Part shown: one piece after another, positions 27,269 to 34,942 of the stretch
Layout: each line of letters starts with the position of its first letter
Position numbering within the stretch: position 1 is the stretch's first letter
NCBI GenBank assembly: GCA_030425045.1
Contig: JAUHVL010000005.1
Span: 145,047-209,046 of the forward strand
Direction of reading: 5' to 3'
From: a bacterium
Lineage (GTDB): Bacteria; Bdellovibrionota; Bacteriovoracia; Bacteriovoracales; Bacteriovoracaceae
DNA length: 64,000 nucleotides
Program-made: the position numbers and the translations under genes
The notes under the pieces: generated by a model
Databases searched by the model: none
What the model was told of the DNA's origin: nothing
What the model saw: the letters and a program-made list of their open reading frames with translations, nothing else

Positions 27269-27970
27269 ATGCTCTATCATAAAAAAAGTTTCGAAGAGGT
27301 AGGTAAGGCTTCCGGGAAACTTTTAATAATTTGCTTATTAAGTTTTCTTATAGGTTTTCTTTTAAGTAATTTTATCTATCAATACCTCTACATATTAATT
27401 ATTCTATCGGGCCTTCTCATTTGGTTTTTTATTATTGAGTGGGGTATTAAATTTGGTCTTCTCATCGTCAAACAAAATAAAGATTTAAATGTGAAAATAT
27501 CAAAATATTCTGGAATCTGTTTTATTCTTTCGTTATCTCTGTTTTGCATGGTCTTTGGTGTCGGTTACGGAGTCGATGATAACCTTAAGGTGTCGGATCC
27601 GATCAGACCTGGTGTTGGAATACAAAGCTATAATTTGGGATATACAAGAAGTGAGTTTCTAAAAATGGGCTTTGTCGTTGATCCAGATAGAGGAGAAAAA
27701 TACCTCAAAAAAGGATCTTTTTTGATCATGCTGAAAGATGATATAGCCGCAATGATTTTTTATGATGGAAATCCTTTCTCTCTTATGGGTAAAAACTCAA
27801 TCGCAATGAAAGATATCAATAAAAAGTTGCTAGAGAGCTCATTTAATCCTTGTGTGGTTGAAAAAGGATCAGGAGGGGAGATGCTTTACTGTCAGAAAAA
27901 AGGTATTCGCTTTGATTTTGATTATCATGATAAATATCTTAGTTTAGCAATTCAGAAAAAAGGTAAGTGA
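27269..27970 (+). CDS. Membrane protein of unknown function
   Basis: The product is 233 residues from ATG 27269 (AAAGGA upstream). Three hydrophobic helices occupy residues about 18-38, 40-65 and 84-103. A soluble, probably periplasmic, domain of 130 residues follows, with two cysteines (NPCVVE and LYCQKK) that could form a disulphide. I do not recognise a family. The next gene starts three bases after its stop, so the two are probably co-expressed. Confidence 0.7.
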   Translation: MLYHKKSFEEVGKASGKLLIICLLSFLIGFLLSNFIYQYLYILIILSGLLIWFFIIEWGIKFGLLIVKQNKDLNVKISKYSGICFILSLSLFCMVFGVGYGVDDNLKVSDPIRPGVGIQSYNLGYTRSEFLKMGFVVDPDRGEKYLKKGSFLIMLKDDIAAMIFYDGNPFSLMGKNSIAMKDINKKLLESSFNPCVVEKGSGGEMLYCQKKGIRFDFDYHDKYLSLAIQKKGK

Positions 27971-27972
27971 TC

Positions 27973-29157
27973 ATGATAAAACTAAATTCTTATAAATCTC
28001 TACTATATCTTTTCCTATCGGTTGTCCTTTTAGTCTTTTCACTAAACTTCTATCACAAAATCTTTCAAAAAGATGCTCTTGCTTGGTATCAAAAATCAAA
28101 AGAAGAATATAAGAGTAAGTTTGTTAATCAAAACCCTCCAAAGAAAGAGTTTGAAATTAAGGATAGTCTTAAAGAAAAAATCTCTAAGCAAAGAAGGTTG
28201 TTAAAGAGAAACCTCGACTCAAAATCAATTTTTACCGGTGATAGCGAAATCATTAATACAGAAAGCCTGGAGTACATAAAAGAGAAATTAAAAGATCAGC
28301 AAAATGTTTTAACTACGTTTCAAGAATTATCAAAAGAAATTGATATTGCGAATGAACTCAATATCATCTCTCAACCCGAATATTATGGCTGTATAACAGA
28401 TAATTTTTCATTAAATTATTGCTATCTAAACTTTGGATTACCTCTCACCAGCTTATTTGAGGGGCTAGCTTATTATCACCTTTATGTTGATAAAGACTAT
28501 GAAAAGATGAAAGAGACAATTCAAAAAATGTTCAGAATTGTAATGCATTATTTAAATATGCGGACATCTTTAATTGAATATATGGTTAGTTTGAATATTG
28601 AGAAATTATTTTTAAAGACTTTATATATTACTAAAGACAAGCTCCCTGAAGAAATGAGAAGAGGGATGATTCATGAGTTAGAAAAATACAACTCTAATCA
28701 TTTTTACCCGGCCATGAATCACGAGTTTGTCTCAATGACTTACTCTATGCAGTCTCTACTTAAGAAAACAGTTAGAGAGTATGGTTATTCTTCAATGTTC
28801 AGACCTTACGCTATGGGGGGAGATGAGAAGGATAAAGTTAAACCTAATGCTATAACAACAAAGTTTTTTAAATTTATTTTTGAAGACCTCGGGCTGCTCT
28901 ATCTCCTTATTGACTTCAACCAGATGATCAAACATGCGTATGATGACTTTCTTTTTTATAAAAGTTATGAAAAAGCGAAAAATAGTGGGGGAGAACTACC
29001 TGAAAAACCACATTTAAGCTTTCGCTTTTATAATATAATCTATAATCCAATTGGTGCAATAATTTCATCTACCGCAATTCCATCTTTCAATCGCTATATA
29101 GATAAATTCTACGAGACAAAAGATATTCGCAAAAAGTACATCACTCTTTTAAATTGA
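27973..29157 (+). CDS. Membrane-anchored protein of unknown function
   Basis: The product is 394 residues from ATG 27973, chosen over the in-frame GTG at 27967 because AGGTAAG lies just upstream. A single hydrophobic anchor (residues about 8-26) is followed by a charged linker and a largely helical domain rich in Tyr, Phe and Lys. There are two cysteines around residue 140 (YYGCITDNF, NYCYLNFG). I do not recognise a family. It converges on the next gene with a nine-base overlap. Confidence 0.7.
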   Translation: MIKLNSYKSLLYLFLSVVLLVFSLNFYHKIFQKDALAWYQKSKEEYKSKFVNQNPPKKEFEIKDSLKEKISKQRRLLKRNLDSKSIFTGDSEIINTESLEYIKEKLKDQQNVLTTFQELSKEIDIANELNIISQPEYYGCITDNFSLNYCYLNFGLPLTSLFEGLAYYHLYVDKDYEKMKETIQKMFRIVMHYLNMRTSLIEYMVSLNIEKLFLKTLYITKDKLPEEMRRGMIHELEKYNSNHFYPAMNHEFVSMTYSMQSLLKKTVREYGYSSMFRPYAMGGDEKDKVKPNAITTKFFKFIFEDLGLLYLLIDFNQMIKHAYDDFLFYKSYEKAKNSGGELPEKPHLSFRFYNIIYNPIGAIISSTAIPSFNRYIDKFYETKDIRKKYITLLN

Positions 29158-29838
29158 ATTGCTTTTCTTTTTGTATGTCTTATAAATGAAAAATAGGTAA
29201 GTAAGAAAAGCTGGAATAACCAAGTACGCTGATAATAAGGTTAATAATAAAACAATAGCATAAGCTCCATCATTAACGGTTGGATCAGGTGCACGCAAAC
29301 CACGCATGACTTCGAAGACGGCCCTTTCTAAATTAAGTAGACTCAAAGATGTAACAATAGCTGTTAGTGGTAGAATACTTAGAATCAATGTTCTTAAACG
29401 TGTTAATTGTAAGTATCTACGATAATAAAAAACAAGAAGAGATACTCGCCAGATCGCGACTACTGTTAAAAAGATGGAGTTAAGTAGTGTTGCTTTTTGA
29501 AGACTCATAAAGCGCTCTACTGGAATTGCATAAAAAAGAGCAGGTGCTGAGGTAAGTGAAATAAAAGTAAGCATATTCTTATAACTTAGTTGAGACAGCT
29601 TCAGTGGTTTCAAAATAAGCCATAAAGCAAAAGAAAGGACAAAAATATAGGCTAAAGAACCAATGCCAAGATGTTGTGCTAACTTTGCACCTGGATCATC
29701 CCAGTATCTTCCCATTCCAACAATCCATGTAAAAACTAACCCTAAATATAAATCGTGATTACTAAAGTGCTTAATTTCTTCATACTTAATTAAGAAGAAG
29801 TTCGTTTTAAGGAGGTTTTTGAGGGATTTTTTATACAT
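29149..29838 (-). CDS. Multi-pass membrane protein, Yip1-like
   Basis: The product is 229 residues with five or six membrane helices across residues 30-225 and a lysine-rich C-terminal tail (YKTYKKKS). Size, helix number and the pattern of a polar N-terminus followed by closely packed helices recall bacterial Yip1-domain proteins, but no diagnostic motif is certain. The start codon directly follows the mazG stop, so it is translated as the second gene of that transcript. Confidence 0.65.
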   Translation of the reverse strand: MYKKSLKNLLKTNFFLIKYEEIKHFSNHDLYLGLVFTWIVGMGRYWDDPGAKLAQHLGIGSLAYIFVLSFALWLILKPLKLSQLSYKNMLTFISLTSAPALFYAIPVERFMSLQKATLLNSIFLTVVAIWRVSLLVFYYRRYLQLTRLRTLILSILPLTAIVTSLSLLNLERAVFEVMRGLRAPDPTVNDGAYAIVLLLTLLSAYLVIPAFLTYLFFIYKTYKKKSNSI

Positions 29839-30639
29839 TTAGCGTTCGATATTTTTAACTTGATTCCAGTATTCGTCTAATTCCATTTGGTTCATTTCTT
29901 CAAATTTTTTACCATCTTGGGTAATCAATTCTTCAACTTTTTGAAACCTGGAAATAAACTTTTTATTTGCGTGACGAAGGGTCATTTCGGGGTCTAGCTT
30001 GAGATGGCGTGCAAGTTGAGCAACAGAGAATAAAAAATCTCCCATCTCTTCTTCAACACGTTCCATATTATATTCAGGGCCACTGATTTCTTCTTTTAAC
30101 TCTTGCCACTCTTCTTCTACTTTATAAGCAACCTGTGGAGCATTATCCCAGTCAAAGTTTAGTCTTTTTGTAATTTTACCAATACGCTCTGCTGACGTTA
30201 AAGCAGGAAAAGCGAGTTCTTTCATCGGAAGCTTGTATTGATACTTTTGTTTTTTCTCAGCTTTTTCTTCTTTTTTTATTTTTTGCCAATTCTCTTTAAT
30301 TTGTTCTTGAGAGAGTTTTCCTACCTTTTCATCAAATACATGAGGATGTCTTCGGATAAGTTTGTCAGCTAGGTTTTTAGCAACGTCTTCTATTGAAAAG
30401 TTGTTTTCTTGGTCAGCAATTGTTGAATGAAGAATGACCTGAAGTAAAATATCACCGAGCTCATCTTTCATTTCTTCTTTGTTGTCCGTTTCGACGGCAT
30501 GGAGGTATTCGTAAGTTTCTTCTAAAAGAAAGGGGAGTAGACTTTCATGTGTTTGCTCTAAATCCCAAGGGCATCCCCCATCTGGATCTCTTAGTTTTTT
30601 TATAACAGATATGGCCCTTTCTAATTCAGGATAATTCAT
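29839..30639 (-). CDS. mazG: Nucleoside triphosphate pyrophosphohydrolase MazG
   Basis: MazG hydrolyses NTPs and dNTPs to monophosphates and pyrophosphate, limiting aberrant nucleotides. The 266-residue product holds two MazG halves. The first contains CPWDLEQTHESLLPFLLEE and the metal-binding pattern EEMKDELGDILLQV. The second contains EEEWQELKEEI and ERVEEEMGDFLFSV, again with the ExxE/ExxD ligands. AAGGAAGG precedes ATG 30639. It is divergent from ybeY. Confidence 0.95.
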   Translation of the reverse strand: MNYPELERAISVIKKLRDPDGGCPWDLEQTHESLLPFLLEETYEYLHAVETDNKEEMKDELGDILLQVILHSTIADQENNFSIEDVAKNLADKLIRRHPHVFDEKVGKLSQEQIKENWQKIKKEEKAEKKQKYQYKLPMKELAFPALTSAERIGKITKRLNFDWDNAPQVAYKVEEEWQELKEEISGPEYNMERVEEEMGDFLFSVAQLARHLKLDPEMTLRHANKKFISRFQKVEELITQDGKKFEEMNQMELDEYWNQVKNIER

Positions 30640-30680
30640 GACGCCTTCCTTTTTTGCTACTATACTACCGTCTGATTGAT

Positions 30681-31184
30681 ATGAAAAAACTAAGCATAAA
30701 TCTAAAACATACTTTTAAAAATAAAGATGAGCGCTATAAAACTATACGCCAGCTCGACACTCATCTCACAAATTCACTAAGTATTTTTGAGAACTTTCTT
30801 AAAAAAGAAATGGGGCTCAATCTTCGGTTCGGTGTGACATGTACGGTAACTTTGTGCGGTGAGTACAAAATTAAATCTTTAAACAAGACTTTTAGGAAGA
30901 AGAATAAGAAGACGGACGTGCTTTCATTTCCTCTTTTTGATTTTAACGACGATTTTCAACCAGCTGTGCCAATCGACCTTGGCGATATCTTTATTTGCTT
31001 TCCGGTCGCTAAAACTCAGGCCAAAAGTTTAAATGTTTCGTTGGAAAACGAGTTGATACACCTTTTTGTTCATGGCTTTTTGCATTTATTGGGATTTGAT
31101 CACGAACGTTCTTCTAAAGATGAGAGGATTATGTTGAAATGGGAAGATCACTTAATCAAAAAAATTCACCAAAAGTGGAAGTAA
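30681..31184 (+). CDS. ybeY: Endoribonuclease / rRNA maturation factor YbeY
   Basis: YbeY is a metal-dependent RNase for 16S rRNA 3'-end maturation and ribosome quality control. The 167-residue protein has the zinc signature HLFVHGFLHLLGFDHERSS (three histidines) and the conserved KTDVLSFPL and DIFICFPVA blocks. I start at ATG 30681; nine extra codons upstream from TTG are possible. There is no ribosome-binding sequence, and TATACT ends 14 bases before the ATG, so the leader must be very short. prfB begins one base after the stop. Confidence 0.93.
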   Translation: MKKLSINLKHTFKNKDERYKTIRQLDTHLTNSLSIFENFLKKEMGLNLRFGVTCTVTLCGEYKIKSLNKTFRKKNKKTDVLSFPLFDFNDDFQPAVPIDLGDIFICFPVAKTQAKSLNVSLENELIHLFVHGFLHLLGFDHERSSKDERIMLKWEDHLIKKIHQKWK

Positions 31185-31185
31185 T

Positions 31186-32317
31186 ATGGATCAGTCAGTA
31201 AAAATAGCTCTCGATGAATGCCGTTCAGGGTTAAAAGAATATTTACCAAAGCTAGAATCTCTTCGGAGGTCACTTTGAAATTGATCGTAAAAAAGGTCGC
31301 TTAACAGAAATTACCGAGATGGAAGCACTTGAGGGCTTTTGGAATGATTCTGATAAAGCGGCTCAGATTCAAAAAGAAAAGAACCTACTTCAAGATGTCG
31401 TCAACACTTATGAGAAATTAGAAGAACAGCGAGATGAATTCGATATTCTCGTTGAGTACGCTGGAGAAGGAGACGAAGATTCTGCTCATGAGGCAATCTC
31501 TGTTTTTAATAAATTTCAAGAGTCATTTCTCGCTGCTGAACAAAAAGTTCTCCTCAGTGGAGAGCTTGATGCAAATAATGCTATTGTCTCAATAAATTCA
31601 GGAGCGGGAGGAACAGAGTCCTGTGATTGGGCTTCGATGTTATTGAGAATGATTACCCGGTGGGCAGAGTCTCAGGGTCATAAGGTTCAAGTTCTCGACG
31701 TTCAAGCTGGTGAAGAAGCAGGGATTAAATCTGCGACTATGATGGTGAATGGCAATTATGCCTATGGCTTTTTAAAAGGAGAAACGGGGGTCCACCGCTT
31801 GGTTAGAATTTCTCCTTTTGATTCAAACGCAAGAAGACATACCTCTTTTTCTTCTGTTTTTGTTTCACCTGAAATTGACGACGATATAGAAATTGAAATC
31901 AATGATAGTGATTTAAAAATTGATGTGTTTAGATCTGGTGGAGCTGGCGGTCAGTCAGTGAATACAACGGACTCCGCTGTGCGTATTACCCACTTACCAA
32001 CAAACACAGTTGTAACGTGTCAGAATGAACGGTCACAACTGCAAAATAAAATTCAAGCGATGAAAGTTTTAAAATCTCGACTATACGAGCTTGAGATGGA
32101 AAAAAAACGTGCCGAGCAAGATGAGGTTTAAGCTTCAAAGAAGAAAATTGAATGGGGTTCGCAAATTCGAAGTTATGTTCTCCACCCCTATAAAATGGTT
32201 AAAGATCACCGAACTGATTTTGAGTCTTCGCAAGCAGAAAAAGTTCTTGATGGTGATCTCGATGGATTTATGGATGCTCATTTACGTTGGATGGTCGGAG
32301 GCACTGTCGAAGAATGA
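31186..32317 (+). CDS. prfB: Peptide chain release factor 2, programmed +1 frameshift plus an extra in-frame UAA
   Basis: RF2 releases peptides at UGA and UAA. The gene starts at ATG 31186 and reads 30 codons to CTT TGA (31273-31278). A +1 shift there continues through the recognition motif SPF (VRISPFDS) and the catalytic GGQ (GGAGGQSVN). Unusually the frame then meets TAA at 32129-32131. The same frame continues with 61 codons of canonical RF2 sequence, including [20 protein letters not shown] and [16 protein letters not shown], to TGA 32315-32317, which overlaps the next ATG. Full length would be about 376 residues, near the family norm; stopping at the UAA would leave 314. A GAA codon changed in one base would explain the TAA, by mutation or sequencing error; suppression or readthrough is the alternative. 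Confidence 0.88.
31264..31278 (+). promoter_or_regulatory. RF2 programmed +1 frameshift site
   Basis: CGGAGG followed by TCA and then CTT TGA matches the classic prfB autoregulatory site: an internal Shine-Dalgarno-like sequence three bases before a slippery CUU and a UGA stop. When RF2 is scarce the ribosome slips to UUU, so RF2 level controls its own synthesis. Confidence 0.95.
32129..32131 (+). other. In-frame UAA inside prfB
   Basis: TAA interrupts the RF2 frame between GAG GTT and GCT TCA AAG. No ATG, GTG or TTG codon in that frame lies between it and the conserved WGSQIRSYV block, so re-initiation of a separate C-terminal fragment is not obvious. Confidence 0.95.
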
Positions 32318-33522
32318 ACCACCTCATGATTTTGTTTAAAGTTCTCTTTTTAAATAAGGCTTCACTAAAGTTTGCTTCAGGTGTTTGTTTAGGTATTTCT
32401 TTTTCTATCGCTGTGATTCTTTCAACCATCGGTTTAATGGATGGTTTTTCTGAAATCCTCGAAACAAATCTTAAAAAAAGTACGGGGGATATTCACTTTA
32501 TATCGCGTAGAGGTTTTTTTCAGTTAGAGGACTCTGTTGAATCAGTTCTAAAAAAACTTAATATAAAAACTTATTCTCCATTGATTCAGTCTGAAGCCTT
32601 TGTTGTTAAAGGTAATACATCTCGTGGTATTGCAATTAAAGGTATCTCTCCAGACAGTTATAAAAATGTAACTGGTCTTAACGTTGACAACGAAAAAATA
32701 AAACAAGGTGTTTATTTAGGAAAAGAACTTGCGAAATCATTAAATGTTAAAGTGGATGACTTTATCGTTTTAACTTTGGCCAAAGGAAACTCCGCCCTTT
32801 CAGAGTTGCCCTTATTAAAAAGATTCAAAGTTGTCGGAGTTATTGATCATGGAATTTATCAAAAAGATATGAGATTTGCTTATATGGAGCTCTCAGAGCT
32901 GCAATCTCTCATAAAAGCAGATAACCATATCAATATGGTTGTCTTAAATATCGAAAAGCCGCAAGAACATAGAATGTTTGGAGTTAAAGAAAGTATTAAG
33001 CAAAAACTTTTTGATCTTGAAGAAACGTTAGGCTCATCTTTTCGTTTTCGTCCTTATTGGCATGATTTTTCACACCTACTCGAAGCAGTAGAGCATGAAA
33101 AATTGACTATTAGTTTAATTCTGCAGGTTATTGTTATTGTTTCTGTTTTTAATGCACTTGCTTTTATTATTTTTCTCAATGAAAAGAGATCAAAAGATAT
33201 TTTTCTTTTTCAAGCATTAGGTTTATCCAAGAAAAAACTCTTAGGCCTATGGGTCTCACTCCTAACATTATTTTGGGTTATTAGTTGTCTTATCTCTTTA
33301 GTTTGGTTACGAATTTTTGATTATGCTCTCGCCAACTGGAGTGTGTTCAAACTACCTGGTCATGTTTATCAACTGGAACAACTTGCGCTAGAAATAAAAA
33401 CAGAAGATTATATTTTAGTGTTTTCTGTGGCCGTGGTTTGGATGTTATTAATTTCCTTTATTGGCCTATGGCGAATTGCGAGACAACCCCTTCTTGCTGG
33501 GTTGAGAAAGGAGTTTGCTTAA
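32314..33522 (+). CDS. LolC/LolE-type ABC transporter permease
   Basis: LolC/E permeases work with LolD to release lipoproteins from the inner membrane for transfer to the outer membrane. The 402-residue product starts at ATG 32314, which overlaps the prfB stop as ATGA, with GGAGG 12 bases upstream. It has an N-terminal helix (about residues 12-38), a large periplasmic domain (about 40-260), and three C-terminal helices, the FtsX/MacB permease topology. [18 protein letters not shown] is typical of the family. Only one permease gene is present, so it may form a homodimer. The ATPase gene overlaps its stop by one base. Confidence 0.88.
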   Translation: MNHLMILFKVLFLNKASLKFASGVCLGISFSIAVILSTIGLMDGFSEILETNLKKSTGDIHFISRRGFFQLEDSVESVLKKLNIKTYSPLIQSEAFVVKGNTSRGIAIKGISPDSYKNVTGLNVDNEKIKQGVYLGKELAKSLNVKVDDFIVLTLAKGNSALSELPLLKRFKVVGVIDHGIYQKDMRFAYMELSELQSLIKADNHINMVVLNIEKPQEHRMFGVKESIKQKLFDLEETLGSSFRFRPYWHDFSHLLEAVEHEKLTISLILQVIVIVSVFNALAFIIFLNEKRSKDIFLFQALGLSKKKLLGLWVSLLTLFWVISCLISLVWLRIFDYALANWSVFKLPGHVYQLEQLALEIKTEDYILVFSVAVVWMLLISFIGLWRIARQPLLAGLRKEFA

Positions 33523-34187
33523 TGGCAAATATAGAAGTTAAATCTGTCGAAAGGCATTACGGTTTAGTCAAAGCAGTAGATAAGTTATCGGCGACCTTTG
33601 AGGCTGGTAAACAGTATGCCATTAGGGGCTCATCAGGTTCGGGTAAATCGACATTATTATATTTATTAGCAGGACTCGATCGTCCTACTGCTGGCCAAAT
33701 TCTCGTTGACGGAAAAGATCTTTCAAGTTTTTCAGATGAAGCATTAGCAAAATATCGTAACCGAAGTGTCGGTTTGGTTTTTCAGTTTCACTTTCTCTTA
33801 CCTTCCATGAATTGCTTAAATAATATTTTATTGCCAGCAAAAATTGGAAACGCAAAAGTCGATAACGTAAAAGAAAATTGTATTGAGCTAGCGAAGGCCT
33901 TAGGAGTTGAGCACTGCCTAAAAAAGTTTCCCTTCGAGATATCTGGTGGAGAACAACAGCGAATTAATATCATACGAGCTCTATCGCTAAGGCCAAAGTA
34001 TTTATTTTGTGATGAGCCTACGGGGAATTTAGACTCAGAAAATTCTTTAAAAGTGGTAGCGTTACTAAAAGAGCTTTCAAAAGCTTTTGAAGCAACATTG
34101 ATCGTTGTAACCCATGATAAAGAAGTTGCTGAGCATTTTGATCACGGGCTACTTTTTAAAGATGGAAGAGTCGAATCAGCGTATTAA
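33522..34187 (+). CDS. lolD: LolD-type ABC transporter ATPase
   Basis: The 221-residue ATPase powers lipoprotein release with the preceding permease. It starts at ATG 33522 (stop-start overlap TAATG, AAAGGAG upstream). Walker A is GSSGSGKST (residues 36-44), the signature is ISGGEQQR, Walker B is YLFCDEPTGNLD and the switch histidine lies in VVTHDKE. Size and sequence fit the LolD/MacB/FtsE branch. A longer frame beginning at 33438 overlaps the permease and is not used. Confidence 0.93.
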   Translation: MANIEVKSVERHYGLVKAVDKLSATFEAGKQYAIRGSSGSGKSTLLYLLAGLDRPTAGQILVDGKDLSSFSDEALAKYRNRSVGLVFQFHFLLPSMNCLNNILLPAKIGNAKVDNVKENCIELAKALGVEHCLKKFPFEISGGEQQRINIIRALSLRPKYLFCDEPTGNLDSENSLKVVALLKELSKAFEATLIVVTHDKEVAEHFDHGLLFKDGRVESAY

Positions 34188-34280
34188 GTAAATTTGCCAC
34201 ACTTTGTTAGATTAAGTCATAAGTTTAATCTTTACACCTTCGGCCGCGAATCATAAGTTTTCTCCACATTTGGAGGACAT

Positions 34281-34820
34281 ATGAAATTAACAATCATCAG
34301 CTTTTTAATCATATCTTTTAATGCCTTTGGTAATTATGTGGCCGATCAGATTTCAGGAGCTCCTTCTTTAGGTCTTATGTGTCAAACAGATAATTTTGAT
34401 ACTTTTACAAATGGAGTTGCCGTTAGAGTTGATTTACCTGTTGTTGAAACAGGGGTTAATACTTTTAAGTTTGTTGAAGCTTCTAACGCGAGAGCTCTTT
34501 TTACTTTTCAATTTCGTAAAAACTATTCAAATCAAATTGAAACGGCCTCTTTTGATAATGTTCGCTACTTAACGAGCGTTTTATCCTACAAGCTTTCTGG
34601 TTTTCGTACTTTTGACTCGTATGGAGATTTAGAGAAAATCTATGAGGTGTATTCTTTTGATGAAAGTATCGAAGCTTTTCGTGATGCTAGCGGTGAGGAT
34701 TATACTTTTACGATAACTCCTTCTTATGATGGTCAAAAAATGATGCTAGATGGTGAAGGCTTTCAACAATATGCTGGTGCCTACAACGTAAATTGTTTTA
34801 TTGGTACTCGTCAAAACTAG
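34281..34820 (+). CDS. Secreted protein of unknown function
   Basis: The product is 179 residues with a signal peptide (1-17, ending NAFG). ATG 34281 has GGAGGA upstream, a strong ribosome site. The mature protein is beta-rich by eye with two cysteines (LMCQTDNF and NVNCFIG), probably a disulphide between the two ends. I do not recognise a family. It stands alone between lolD and bamA. Confidence 0.7.
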   Translation: MKLTIISFLIISFNAFGNYVADQISGAPSLGLMCQTDNFDTFTNGVAVRVDLPVVETGVNTFKFVEASNARALFTFQFRKNYSNQIETASFDNVRYLTSVLSYKLSGFRTFDSYGDLEKIYEVYSFDESIEAFRDASGEDYTFTITPSYDGQKMMLDGEGFQQYAGAYNVNCFIGTRQN

Positions 34821-34891
34821 AGAATCACTAAGCTTTTCTCCAATCCTGATCTGTCGACTTCCTCATTCATTGTGGACTTACTTTACTAAAA

Positions 34892-34919
34892 TTGTTATTT
34901 TTTCATGCTAGCGCATAAT
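34892..34919 (+). promoter_or_regulatory. Candidate promoter of the bamA-skp transcript
   Basis: TTGTTA (34892-34897) and CATAAT (34914-34919) are separated by 16 bases, about 25 bases before the TTG start of bamA. The match to sigma-70 hexamers is fair. Confidence 0.4.
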
Positions 34920-34942
34920 GTTGTCAGCTGAAGGTGATCTGA

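Noticed and set aside
32091..32339. Overlapping +1 frame right after the prfB UAA, considered as a second frameshift product
   Set aside because: After GTT TAA a +1 slip would enter this frame, but it encodes no RF2-like sequence. The conserved RF2 C-terminus continues in the original frame, so readthrough or base change is the right model.
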